A stretch of DNA of 60,219 nucleotides from positions 1 through 60,219 of the forward strand of contig CAYNSQ010000004.1 of NCBI GenBank assembly GCA_964400155.1, written 5' to 3'. Shown in pieces: positions 41,106 through 48,639 of this stretch (position 1 is the first letter of the stretch; each line of letters starts with the position of its first letter). This DNA is from JAYTJL01 sp964400155 (GTDB taxonomy: Bacteria > Patescibacteriota > Saccharimonadia > Saccharimonadales > UBA10212). Under the pieces are notes generated by a model that was not told where the DNA came from, made no database searches, and was given only the letters and a program-made list of their open reading frames with translations. The position numbers and the translations under genes are program-made.

Positions 41106-42932
41106 TTACTTGTTTTGTCTTTTTCTTTTGGTAGGGTCTAGTTCGCGTTTTCGAAGTCGCAAGGATTTTGGAGTAACCTCTAAAAGTTCGTCGTTTTCTA
41201 TAAAGTCTAACGACTCTTCCAGACTGAAAATGGTTGGAGTGGTTAGCTGTACCACACCATCACTACTACTACTACGCATATTGGTTAAATGCTTAGCTTT
41301 GCAGACGTTCATTTCCATATCTTCTTGCCTTTTGTTGAGACCTACAATCTGACCGGCATAAACTTTAACTGCTGGTCCAACAAATGTAATTCCTCGTTCT
41401 TCCACCATTTGTAAGGCATAAGGTGTTGTTACACCTGTCTCAAACGCAACAATCACCCCGCTACGTAGTTGTTGTAACGGAGCACCAAGCGGTTGGTAGC
41501 CAATCATCAAACTATTAAGTATGGCAGTGCCCTTGGTGTTAGTCATAAGTACATTACGTAGACCTAGTAAAGCGCGGGTTGGCAATTTATAAACAAGCTT
41601 TGTAACGCCTTTAGGGCTAGCAAACTGTTCTTGCAAGGTAGCTCGCCGGGCACCAAGTTCCATTTGAACAGCACCCACGTGTTCAGCTGGCACTTCAATG
41701 ATAAGTTCTTCCAACGGTTCAACAGTTTTACCATTTTCTTCGTGAGTCACCACTTGAGGACGGCCAACTTCAAATTCATAACCTTCACGTCGCATTGTTT
41801 CAATTAGTACAGAAAGATGAAGTTCACCCCTTCCGGAAACATTAAAACCAATACCTTCGTCTTCCACTCGCAAGCCGACGTTAGTCTCCAGTTCTTTTTG
41901 CAGACGTTCACCAATTTGTCGGCTTGTAGTAAATTCTCCCTCAGTGCCTTTAAAAGGACTAGTATTAGGACCAATATAAATTTTTAAAGTTGGTGCTTCT
42001 ACTTCAATAACCGGCAAGGCTTCAGGACTATCAGCATCGGCAAGAGTCTCACCAATTTGGGCATCAGCTATGCCAGTTAGCTGCACAATGTCGCCGGCTA
42101 CACCCTCAACTACTTCAAACCGATTGAGGCCATGACTCATATAGACATTGTCGACTTTAGCTTTAATTTGGCTGCCATCTTTTTTGCATAAAACAACCGC
42201 GTCTGCCGGTTTTATTTGTCCGCGAACTATTCTGCCAATTGCATATTTACCCTTAAAACTATCCCATGCCAGCGCAGTCACCAGCATCTGAAAAGGTTTA
42301 TCTCGCTCAACTTTTGGCGCAGGAACGTGAGTAATTATGGCGTCAAAAATTACTGATAAATCGCCTTCTGCCTCGGCACTAGATGGCACTGTCTGCCAAG
42401 CTCTACCGGTACTTCCTACTGCGTAATAGACTGGATAGTGCAGTTGGTTTTCGTGAACGGCTAGTTCTAAGAACAAATCAGCTATTTCATCTTCAACTTC
42501 TTTTACTCGAGCGGCTGGTTTGTCTATTTTATTAATAATAACGATTGGTTTTAACTCATAGGCCAGGGCTTTGGTTAGGACAAATTTAGTCTGTGGCATT
42601 GGCCCTTCCTGTGCATCTACAATAAGTATGCATCCATCAGCCATATTTAAAGTCCGTTCTACCTCACCAGAAAAATCAGCGTGACCCGGCGTATCAATGA
42701 TGTTGATGCGGTAATCATCTTTTTGTACTGCAGTAACTTTAGCAGTAATCGTAATGCCTCTTTCTCTCTCTTGATCACCACTATCCATGATTAGTTCTTG
42801 GTTCATTTCTGCTTGATTACCCCGAAAAGTCTGGCTCTGTTTTAGAAGCCCATCCACAAGGGTAGTTTTGCCATGATCAACATGCGCAATAATCGCGATA
42901 TTTCTAATTTTTGTTGGATCTTGTTTTGTCAT
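41106..42932 (-). CDS. typA: ribosome-associated GTPase TypA/BipA
   Basis: 608 residues, standard length. G1 AHVDHGKTT, G2 within RERGITITAK, G3 DTPGHADF, G4 NKID, then the EF-G-like domains II, III and V and the TypA-specific C-terminal domain (LGLRNVLMTNTKGTAILN, then FVGPAVKVYAGQIVG). TypA helps assemble the 50S subunit at low temperature and under stress. Directly before the start codon lies a terminator-like hairpin plus T7 (42956-42933). Confidence 0.96.
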   Translation of the reverse strand: MTKQDPTKIRNIAIIAHVDHGKTTLVDGLLKQSQTFRGNQAEMNQELIMDSGDQERERGITITAKVTAVQKDDYRINIIDTPGHADFSGEVERTLNMADGCILIVDAQEGPMPQTKFVLTKALAYELKPIVIINKIDKPAARVKEVEDEIADLFLELAVHENQLHYPVYYAVGSTGRAWQTVPSSAEAEGDLSVIFDAIITHVPAPKVERDKPFQMLVTALAWDSFKGKYAIGRIVRGQIKPADAVVLCKKDGSQIKAKVDNVYMSHGLNRFEVVEGVAGDIVQLTGIADAQIGETLADADSPEALPVIEVEAPTLKIYIGPNTSPFKGTEGEFTTSRQIGERLQKELETNVGLRVEDEGIGFNVSGRGELHLSVLIETMRREGYEFEVGRPQVVTHEENGKTVEPLEELIIEVPAEHVGAVQMELGARRATLQEQFASPKGVTKLVYKLPTRALLGLRNVLMTNTKGTAILNSLMIGYQPLGAPLQQLRSGVIVAFETGVTTPYALQMVEERGITFVGPAVKVYAGQIVGLNKRQEDMEMNVCKAKHLTNMRSSSSDGVVQLTTPTIFSLEESLDFIENDELLEVTPKSLRLRKRELDPTKRKRQNK

Positions 42933-42956
42933 AAAAAAAGACGCTCACTTAGCGTC
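42933..42956 (-). terminator. terminator-shaped hairpin abutting the typA start codon
   Basis: On the minus strand: GACGCT (42956-42951), loop AAGTG, AGCGTC (42945-42940), then T7 (42939-42933) and at once the ATG of typA. No separate Shine-Dalgarno is visible; AAGTGAG in the loop may serve. Could be a leader attenuator or a temperature-sensitive structure. Confidence 0.6.
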
Positions 42957-42988
42957 GCTAAACTAACTAATTACTGGTAATTATACCA

Positions 42989-43026
42989 CTTATGTCCTCC
43001 CGTAGCCAGTGGCGAAGGAGGATAAG
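42989..43026. repeat. palindromic element between typA and the Nudix gene
   Basis: Arms CTTAT-G-TCCTCC (42989-43000) and GGAGGA-TAAG (43017-43026) with an inner near-palindrome around GCCAGTGGC. It shares TCCTyCGTmGC and GGAGGAT with the hairpin behind the tmRNA (44006-44044), so both may belong to one REP-like family. Confidence 0.6.
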
Positions 43027-43050
43027 CTGATGCATTAATCAAAGAAATAA

Positions 43051-43071
43051 ATCCTTAACTTGTTAAGTATT
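43051..43071. repeat. 20-bp palindromic repeat at the end of the Nudix gene
   Basis: The stretch from 43052, TCCTTAACTTGTTAAGTATT, differs at two positions from the alaS copy. On the minus strand it encodes the last residues KYLTS and the stop of the Nudix protein. Confidence 0.65.
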
Positions 43072-43528
43072 TATTGTTAACTAGCCATTCGTTTTGGTCA
43101 GCGTGCATTTTTGCTGGTATTTGTGTGAACCACTTTCCATCAGTTGATTCGGTTGTTGATTTTGGTATGCCCTTGTAGTCATCAACTTCAAAGACCAAGG
43201 CCACAGGTGAATCAAGGCCATTTTTGTAATGGCTAGGGTACTCAATGTACCCCACCATATGCACTTTTTTGACGTCTATATCAGTCTCCCTTTTGGCTAT
43301 TCGTATCACCGTATCGATTAGTGGTTCACCAAATAACACTGTTCCTCCAGGCAAATGCCACTGACCTTTGCATGGTTCTATATCTCTTTCTGTTAAAAAC
43401 ACGCCTTTCTCTTCATCATAAATTAACACTTCGACCGCCAGTCGGGTGACTTTAGAATAAATATAATCAAACTCTTCTTTTGATAACGGATAACTGTTGC
43501 GCATCTTTAAAATTATACCCTTACTCAT
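43055..43528 (-). CDS. Nudix hydrolase, GDP-mannose-hydrolase-like
   Basis: 157 residues. Nudix fold with KGQWHLPGGTVLFGEPLIDT and VIRIAKRETDIDV. The canonical REUxEE has lost two acidic positions (R-I-A-K-R-E), as in GDP-mannose mannosyl hydrolases, which also have the QGxWxxPGG start seen here (CKGQWHLPGG). The likely substrate is a nucleotide sugar; a plain Nudix role is less likely. The last residues (KYLTS) come from the palindromic repeat. Alone between typA and the tmRNA. Confidence 0.8.
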   Translation of the reverse strand: MSKGIILKMRNSYPLSKEEFDYIYSKVTRLAVEVLIYDEEKGVFLTERDIEPCKGQWHLPGGTVLFGEPLIDTVIRIAKRETDIDVKKVHMVGYIEYPSHYKNGLDSPVALVFEVDDYKGIPKSTTESTDGKWFTQIPAKMHADQNEWLVNNKYLTS

Positions 43529-43572
43529 GTTTACACATAATAATTTGATGGATTCAGAAAGTCATAAGCGTG

Positions 43573-43601
43573 TTGCATATGGGGTGAAATGGTGTTATAA
43601 T
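43573..43601 (+). promoter_or_regulatory. promoter of the tmRNA gene
   Basis: TTGCAT (43573-43578), 17-base spacer, TATAAT (43596-43601). The tmRNA 5' G lies nine bases after the -10 box. Confidence 0.8.
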
Positions 43602-43609
43602 GTGGTTAT

Positions 43610-44007
43610 GGGGCTGATATTAGCTCGACGGTTGACCTTTAACAAGCTAGCTTGGCAGGCCGGGTCGCACTGAACGTTATCCGGTGCAAATTTTTAGATG
43701 CAAAAACATCTTTCAGTGAAAAACTAGCTGCTTTGAATCCTTTCAGACAACTAGCTTTCGCAACAGTTTAAGAATTTTTTCTTATTCCATGCCCTGAATG
43801 ACTTCAGATATTTCAGTTTGGTGTGTCATATCATCTGAATGCTGCAACTTACGGCAGTCCTCCGTAGTTGTTTAAGATAATGGACTGCGCTCACCAGTCT
43901 TTTTTGACCATTTTGAGGACTTGAGCAAAGTAGGTAAACGGTACAAGCCTGTAGTCATCTAGCAAGTTAACAATCGGACGTGGGTGCAATACCCACCAGC
44001 TCCACCA
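43610..44007 (+). ncRNA. ssrA: transfer-messenger RNA
   Basis: 398 bases. Acceptor GGGGCTG pairs with CAGCTCC, followed by A and an encoded CCA (ends 44007). The T-arm GTGGG/CCCAC with loop TGCAATA is near the 3' end. The tag frame starts at GCA 43700, preceded by TTAGAT (the usual UAG-xx-GCA context), and runs to TAA at 43769-43771, giving 23 residues that begin AKTSFSEKL and end RQLAFATV. A hairpin TAAGAA/TTCTTA follows the stop. tmRNA rescues stalled ribosomes and tags the broken product. The tag end ATV is unusual; most tags end in LAA or a similar Ala-rich end. Confidence 0.95.
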
Positions 44008-44044
44008 TCCTTCGTCGCTAATCTTTGATTAGCTATGGAGGATG
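44006..44044. terminator. hairpin directly behind the tmRNA
   Basis: Inner arms GCTAATC (44017-44023) and GATTAGC (44027-44033), outer arms CATCC (44006-44010) and GGATG (44040-44044). It starts at the CCA end and could help 3' processing or termination. Shares its outline with the palindrome at 42989-43026. Confidence 0.5.
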
Positions 44045-44071
44045 CCCTTCGAAGCCTCGGCGAAGTAGGGC
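44044..44071. repeat. second palindrome behind the tmRNA
   Basis: Arms GCCCTTCG (44044-44051) and CGAAGTAGGGC (44061-44071) with inner AAGCCTCGG. It directly touches TATAAT (44072-44077), the likely -10 box of the GIY-YIG gene whose ATG follows seven bases later, i.e. a nearly leaderless message. Confidence 0.6.
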
Positions 44072-44084
44072 TATAATGTAGCCA

Positions 44085-44333
44085 ATGTATTACGTCTATA
44101 TCCTTCGAAGTGAAACCAATAATACTCAATTTTACTATGGTAAAACATCCAATCTTTCGGCTCGTTTATTGAGCCACAACTTGGGTCAATCAAAACATAC
44201 TTCAAAATATAAACCTTGGAAAATAGTTTGGTATGGGTGTTTTGAATCCTCATCGAAAGCAGATGGATTTGAAAAATATCTTAAAACAGCTTCAGGCAAA
44301 GCATTTTTAAGAAAAAGACTGATTTCACTTTAA
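44085..44333 (+). CDS. GIY-YIG nuclease superfamily protein (YhbQ-like, small)
   Basis: 82 residues, the usual length for stand-alone GIY-YIG proteins. YYVYILRSETNNTQFYYGKTSNLSARL holds both Tyr motifs and the Arg, then HNLGQSKHTSKYKPWKIVWYGCF and the catalytic Glu near DGFEKYLKT. The end KTASGKAFLRKRL is typical. Such genes are frequent and often scattered in CPR genomes; the biological role is unclear (DNA repair or mobile DNA). Confidence 0.85.
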   Translation: MYYVYILRSETNNTQFYYGKTSNLSARLLSHNLGQSKHTSKYKPWKIVWYGCFESSSKADGFEKYLKTASGKAFLRKRLISL

Positions 44334-44342
44334 TCAAACGTT

Positions 44343-44417
44343 CTACAACGCGAAATCCAGATAAAAGGCTGGACCCATGCCAAAAAAGTAAAGCTAGTAA
44401 ATGGTGGTTTGAAATAA
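44343..44417 (+). pseudogene. C-terminal remnant of another GIY-YIG gene
   Basis: In the same frame as, and just behind, the intact GIY-YIG gene, codons from 44343 read LQREIQIKGWTHAKKVKLVN up to a stop at 44415-44417. The REIQIKGW-xx-KK-xxLV pattern is the usual end of a different GIY-YIG subfamily. No start or nuclease core belongs to it, so it is the scar of a lost or recombined copy. Confidence 0.6.
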
Positions 44418-44473
44418 ATAAATCGCTTGAGCTTTTTTGAGGTTAACTTATTTTTGGCGTATGCTTAAAAACA

Positions 44474-44983
44474 ATGAACCAAAGCTATGTTATTGACCAT
44501 CCAAATCTTCTTAGAAGAATTTATGAAATAAAAAACCAACAAAGCACTATTGCCAAAATAAGTTTCCATAATCTTGGTAACACCAGAGCTATTGCTGAAT
44601 TTAGTGGCCAACAATGGGAGATTAAAAACAATTTTTTAGGAAACAATATATCGTTCACACTCCTTGGTACGCCAGCCTCCTCTAATTTGATTCATAGTAG
44701 CACTATTAATTCCAAAGCATCTTTTACGATTGGAGAGGAAGAATACTACTTTAAAAGAACACTACTTAGTAAAGTTCGAACGGAATTCGTCTGGACTGAC
44801 AAGGCTGGCAATGAACTAATAAAATTCACTAGAAGGGGTGCTGTAATATTGAAATTTCAGGTAGACATACTGCCGACCAAACAAACTTTGGATAGTAACA
44901 ACCTGACTTCTCTCATAGTAATCGGTTTCTATTTAATAAAATCTAAATACTATTCGCTTGGTGGCGGTGGCGGAAGTAGTTAA
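44474..44983 (+). CDS. unrecognised protein, possibly LURP-one-like barrel
   Basis: 169 residues, no signal peptide; one weakly hydrophobic segment (LTSLIVIGFYLI) near the C-terminus and a Gly/Ser tail (LGGGGGSS). The middle is beta-rich: SFTIGEEEYYFKRTLLSKVRTEFVWTDKAGNELIKF, the strand pattern of tubby/LURP-one-like proteins (weak resemblance). It starts the plus-strand group that leads into the redox genes. Confidence 0.6.
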   Translation: MNQSYVIDHPNLLRRIYEIKNQQSTIAKISFHNLGNTRAIAEFSGQQWEIKNNFLGNNISFTLLGTPASSNLIHSSTINSKASFTIGEEEYYFKRTLLSKVRTEFVWTDKAGNELIKFTRRGAVILKFQVDILPTKQTLDSNNLTSLIVIGFYLIKSKYYSLGGGGGSS

Positions 44984-45074
44984 ACTTTTCCCCATTTAGA
45001 TTTTTTTGAATTAAGGTTTTTTTAAACTCTAGCTTTATGTTTTTTGTCTCTGTTGCAGTATTATGTTTTAACAG

Positions 45075-46199
45075 ATGAGCAAAGAAGTTAAGAAAAAAGC
45101 ATCCAAGAAGAAGGCTACAGCCCCAGCGCCTGTAGTTATTAAGCCTGATAAGAATAAAGAGCCAAAAGCTAAAGACCAAAAGCCGAACGCCGATCATTCG
45201 ACAAGCTCAGATCACACTAGCCAAACGCCGAAAGCCGAGAGCACCAAGCAGAAGACCGTTGAGGCAAAGACAGCAGATAGCAGTTCTCAGTCCGAAGAAA
45301 AAGCAATTTCTGTTGGGAAGACGCCGGTAAAGATTAAAGATTTTCGATGGTTAAAAATTACCGGAATCTGTTTTGGTTTATTTATAGGTTTTAGTCTGCT
45401 TAGTGCTCTGATTTTTAACAGTACTAACAGTGCAAAACTAACCAATTATAAAACCAGCAAAGAATTTAAAGCATATTCTGCTTCGTTAAATCAATATTTA
45501 ACGACTAACAACGCTGTTTATACCCGCACTTTCACTTGCAGTGCCAGTCTGGACGAACTCTGGAACCCAGGCACTAGCCCAATATCCAAAAAAGTTGAAC
45601 CGCAAGAAGTCCAACTAGCTAGGCAACTCATCGATCTAAAACCTAAGTGGGAAGCCGTATCAAAGACTTTTCCAGCCTACAGCAGTTTTTTCATTTTCAA
45701 AGTCTTACCATTTGACCATAGTGTCTACAAAGATTTTCAAAATACTGCAGACTTGATTGACCGAAGCGGTGCGCTAGTCAACCACACTGAAGATTTTGGC
45801 TATTATTGTCCTGGGCGCATCTACCCGGGAGTATCTATATTTGATTATTTAAATGAATACTCCAAAGACCAACCTGTTAATGAAAGTGTTGCTACAATCA
45901 ATCAGCGCATGAAAGCCTTGGTTGATGCCGGAAATGATTTTAATAAGTCTAAGACACCAGTTGGCTGGCAAGAAGTCAGAACCGGTTATATAGCATTTAT
46001 GAAACAGACTCTGGCCGACTTAACTACACTGAGAAATGAAACAATCAAGAATCCTGGCAAAGTTAATATGCACACACAATTTGCCAACAATAAAAAAGAA
46101 CTAGAAAAAGTACTAGCCAAAGCTAAAGAGGCTGGCAAAAAAATTGGCCCCAACCAAACAGAACTGACCAAACTATACGTTAAAGTCACAGCTGAATAA
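45075..46199 (+). CDS. membrane-anchored protein with Lys-rich head, linked to the redox genes
   Basis: 374 residues. A Lys/Ala/Pro/Glu-rich cytoplasmic head (1-90), a transmembrane helix (about 92-115), then an outside helical domain with RTFTCSASLDELWNP and FGYYCPGRIYPGVSIFDY; the two cysteines could pair. The end is a long helix rich in Lys/Ala/Glu (about 320-374). No known family. It ends 26 bases before the ferric-reductase-like gene and is likely in one unit with it. Confidence 0.65.
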   Translation: MSKEVKKKASKKKATAPAPVVIKPDKNKEPKAKDQKPNADHSTSSDHTSQTPKAESTKQKTVEAKTADSSSQSEEKAISVGKTPVKIKDFRWLKITGICFGLFIGFSLLSALIFNSTNSAKLTNYKTSKEFKAYSASLNQYLTTNNAVYTRTFTCSASLDELWNPGTSPISKKVEPQEVQLARQLIDLKPKWEAVSKTFPAYSSFFIFKVLPFDHSVYKDFQNTADLIDRSGALVNHTEDFGYYCPGRIYPGVSIFDYLNEYSKDQPVNESVATINQRMKALVDAGNDFNKSKTPVGWQEVRTGYIAFMKQTLADLTTLRNETIKNPGKVNMHTQFANNKKELEKVLAKAKEAGKKIGPNQTELTKLYVKVTAE

Positions 46200-46225
46200 T
46201 AAAGCTAGGCGGTATACTGGTATAG

Positions 46226-47623
46226 ATGCAACCAAGCGGTACGTATTCTAACTCTGTAACAATTAAACCTGAGACATACCTAGGTTGGGGAATTACAGCG
46301 ATTCTTTGCGCAATTCCAGTAATAATTTGGGTAAGTTTGCATAATTTAGGCTCTATTAATTCATTTTCCGGATTTGTGTTTTCGGCTGGTCAGTTAGCCG
46401 GTTTAGTAGGTTTGGTGTTATATTCTATTAACTTAATTCTAACAACACGACTAAGATTTATAGAAAGCCTATTTGGCGGACTCAACAGAGTCTATATAGC
46501 CCATCATATTATTGGTGGGTTGGCACTTTTTTGTTTGGCTTTTCATCCAATTCTACTGGCTCTTCGTTTTATTGGTACGTCGGCATATGACGGTGTACTT
46601 TTACTTATGCCCAATGGTCTAGCACCAATCAGTGCTTTATTTAGCACATCTGCTCAAGACCATACGACAGTGTTGCATCAGTGGGCTATTTTTTTTGGTA
46701 TCATTGCCTTTTGGGGTCTTGTTGTACTGCTTCTCATAACTTTTTTTATAAAACTTCCTTATAAAGTTTGGCTATTTATCCACAAGTTCTTAGGAGTCGC
46801 TTTCTTTTTTGCCGGACTGCACGTACTTTTTGTTGGTAGCGACCTAGCCCGCAGTCCTGCCTTAAAATTCTATCTGCTCTTTTTAGTGGTGGCTGGCTTG
46901 GTAGCTTTTATATACAAAACATTAGTCGGAAATATCGTAATCAGAAAATATAAGTACACCATTGATAGTGTCAAAACCGTTGGGAGAAATGTCAGCGAGG
47001 TATACTTAAAACCACAAAACAATCTACTCAGTCACCAACCCGGACAATTTATATTTGTTCGCTTTCTGGGTAACAAGAAGGTTAAAAAAGAATGGCATCC
47101 ATTCTCAATCTCTTCAGCACCAAAAGCTAATCTACTGCGTCTAAATATCAAATCCCTTGGCGACTACACTTCAAGCCTAGAGAGTTTGAAACCTGGCGAC
47201 ATAGCTGAAGTTGAGGGCGCCTATGGTCGATTTAGTTACACCCGTTTTACTAACCCCAACCAGATTTGGATTGCTGGAGGCATTGGAATTACACCTTTCC
47301 TATCAATGATAAACCACTTGCCAAAGGACACACGCAACGTCAAGCTTTTTTACTGTGTCAATAGTCTTTCGGAGCTGGTTGACTGGCAACAACTCAGTTC
47401 TTTGTCAAAAACCAGTACCAATTTTCAACTCTTCACTTTTGTTAAAACCAAGAATAAATCATATCTGACAGCCTCCCAAATTGATAAAGCTGTTGGTGGT
47501 CTTGCTGGAAAAGAAATATTTATATGTGGACCTCCGGCTATGATGAAATCCCTCCGTCAACAGCTTCGCAACCTAAAAATACCAACAAGTAATATTCATA
47601 CAGAGGAGTTTTCAATGTCATGA
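46226..47623 (+). CDS. ferric-reductase-like membrane flavohaem oxidoreductase
   Basis: 465 residues. An N-terminal membrane domain of about six helices (18-235) carries two His pairs with 13-residue spacing: H94/H107 (HHIIGG and AFHPIL) and H186/H199 (FIHKFLG and GLHVLF), as expected for two haems in FRE/NOX proteins. The C-terminal half is an FAD/NAD(P)H module: EWHPFSISSAP (FAD) near 290, WIAGGIGITPFLSMI near 350, and FICGPPAMMK. It should carry electrons from NAD(P)H across the membrane, to Fe(III), O2 or a partner such as the cytochrome-b5-like protein encoded next. Confidence 0.9.
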   Translation: MQPSGTYSNSVTIKPETYLGWGITAILCAIPVIIWVSLHNLGSINSFSGFVFSAGQLAGLVGLVLYSINLILTTRLRFIESLFGGLNRVYIAHHIIGGLALFCLAFHPILLALRFIGTSAYDGVLLLMPNGLAPISALFSTSAQDHTTVLHQWAIFFGIIAFWGLVVLLLITFFIKLPYKVWLFIHKFLGVAFFFAGLHVLFVGSDLARSPALKFYLLFLVVAGLVAFIYKTLVGNIVIRKYKYTIDSVKTVGRNVSEVYLKPQNNLLSHQPGQFIFVRFLGNKKVKKEWHPFSISSAPKANLLRLNIKSLGDYTSSLESLKPGDIAEVEGAYGRFSYTRFTNPNQIWIAGGIGITPFLSMINHLPKDTRNVKLFYCVNSLSELVDWQQLSSLSKTSTNFQLFTFVKTKNKSYLTASQIDKAVGGLAGKEIFICGPPAMMKSLRQQLRNLKIPTSNIHTEEFSMS

Positions 47624-47636
47624 AGAGGTTAGATAT

Positions 47637-48137
47637 ATGTGGATAAAACGCTTAGCTGGTTTTGCAATACTACTAGCAATTTTTGGTACTTTATCATTGT
47701 TGATAGTAGGCTTTTTAAACAAACCTAAACCAATTTCGCAAACTATAACAGATGATTCAACCCAAAGCTCTAGTCCTACTACCAGCCCACCTACCTCGCA
47801 AAACTCTTCTGATCCTCCATCTTCTGTTTATTGTATTGGTCGAAATCCTTGTTATAACCAAGCGGAAATTTCAAAGCATTCCAAAAAGGGTGACTGTTGG
47901 GGATGGAATAAAGATGTAGTTATCAATGTCACAGCCTTTAGCGAAGGCTACCACCTCAGCAAATCAGGTATAGATATTGAGGTTAGTTCAGTATGCGGTA
48001 AAGATTTATCATCAGCCCTATCAGGCCATGTTGATATAGATGGCCTAACTCGCAACCACGAACCTGCTACTAGAAACAATCAAAGCAGTAGAGTTGTGCC
48101 GTATTTTATTGGTTACTACGACGCCGACAAACCTTAA
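47637..48137 (+). CDS. anchored cytochrome-b5-like protein
   Basis: 166 residues. A transmembrane helix (5-27), a Ser/Thr/Pro linker (30-62), then a b5-like domain (about 70-140): the start EISKHSKKGDCWGWNKDVVINVTAF corresponds to the xxxHxxxxDCWxxxxxxVYDVTxF of cytochrome b5. The likely haem ligands are H106 (EGYH, in place of HPGG) and H131 (SGHVD), 25 apart as in b5. Four cysteines (66, 72, 87, 120) could form disulfides. Probably the electron acceptor of the ferric-reductase-like protein encoded 13 bases upstream. It ends in a 4-base overlap with the MarR gene (opposite strand). Confidence 0.8.
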   Translation: MWIKRLAGFAILLAIFGTLSLLIVGFLNKPKPISQTITDDSTQSSSPTTSPPTSQNSSDPPSSVYCIGRNPCYNQAEISKHSKKGDCWGWNKDVVINVTAFSEGYHLSKSGIDIEVSSVCGKDLSSALSGHVDIDGLTRNHEPATRNNQSSRVVPYFIGYYDADKP

Positions 48138-48553
48138 AGGTTTTTCTGAGCTGTAAGTAGTTGAGCGGCGTTTTCAAATACATTTAATTCGCTACCGCTT
48201 AACATATGCAGTAGTTTGGTTTGTTCTTTTTTTAACAGTTTTTCAGCTGAGGAATATACTTTATCTCCCTTTGAAGTCAGCACAACTTCTCTTTGGCGAG
48301 AATCTTTTTTGTTCTTTTTGATACTGACCAGACCCGATGTATGCATAGCCTTAAGTTGGCGGCTGACATTTGACTCGGTTTGACCAAGTCTGACGGCAAT
48401 TTCACGTTGCGAAACGGATTTGGATGTACTCATTACACTCATGAGCCTGGTTTGTGATAGTCCAATATTCACTTCTTTTTGCAAAGCTTCATCTGAAATC
48501 TGTTGTAATATATACGTCAGATGGAGCAGGGGAGGAAAATTGTTTTTGGCCAT
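48134..48553 (-). CDS. MarR-family transcription regulator
   Basis: 139 residues. A winged helix with SQREIAVRLGQTESNVSRQLKAM as recognition helix and KKDSRQREVVLTSKGDKVYSSA as wing. Such regulators respond to small ligands or oxidants. It faces the redox operon tail to tail, so control of that operon would act in trans. A promoter (TTGACT/TATGCT, 17 bases apart) is placed at 48608-48580, and a palindrome that overlaps its -35 box may be the autoregulatory operator. Confidence 0.9.
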   Translation of the reverse strand: MAKNNFPPLLHLTYILQQISDEALQKEVNIGLSQTRLMSVMSTSKSVSQREIAVRLGQTESNVSRQLKAMHTSGLVSIKKNKKDSRQREVVLTSKGDKVYSSAEKLLKKEQTKLLHMLSGSELNVFENAAQLLTAQKNL

Positions 48554-48579
48554 AACGCTTGTCCTTGTTTAATTTATTA

Positions 48580-48612
48580 AGCATATGTAATAATACTTAA
48601 CAAGTCAAGTAT
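48580..48612 (-). promoter_or_regulatory. MarR gene promoter with palindromic candidate operator
   Basis: TTGACT (48608-48603), 17-base spacer, TATGCT (48585-48580). The palindrome ATACTT-8-AAGTAT (48593-48612) overlaps the -35 box. This palindrome is one of the four copies of the dispersed 20-bp repeat, so its presence here can be operator or accident. Confidence 0.6.
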
Positions 48613-48639
48613 CTAACTTGGGTAGGGAAGGGTGCCAAC

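Noticed and set aside
44071..44253. Minus-strand frame opposite the GIY-YIG gene
   Set aside because: The plus strand has a clear GIY-YIG pattern; the opposite frame has none.
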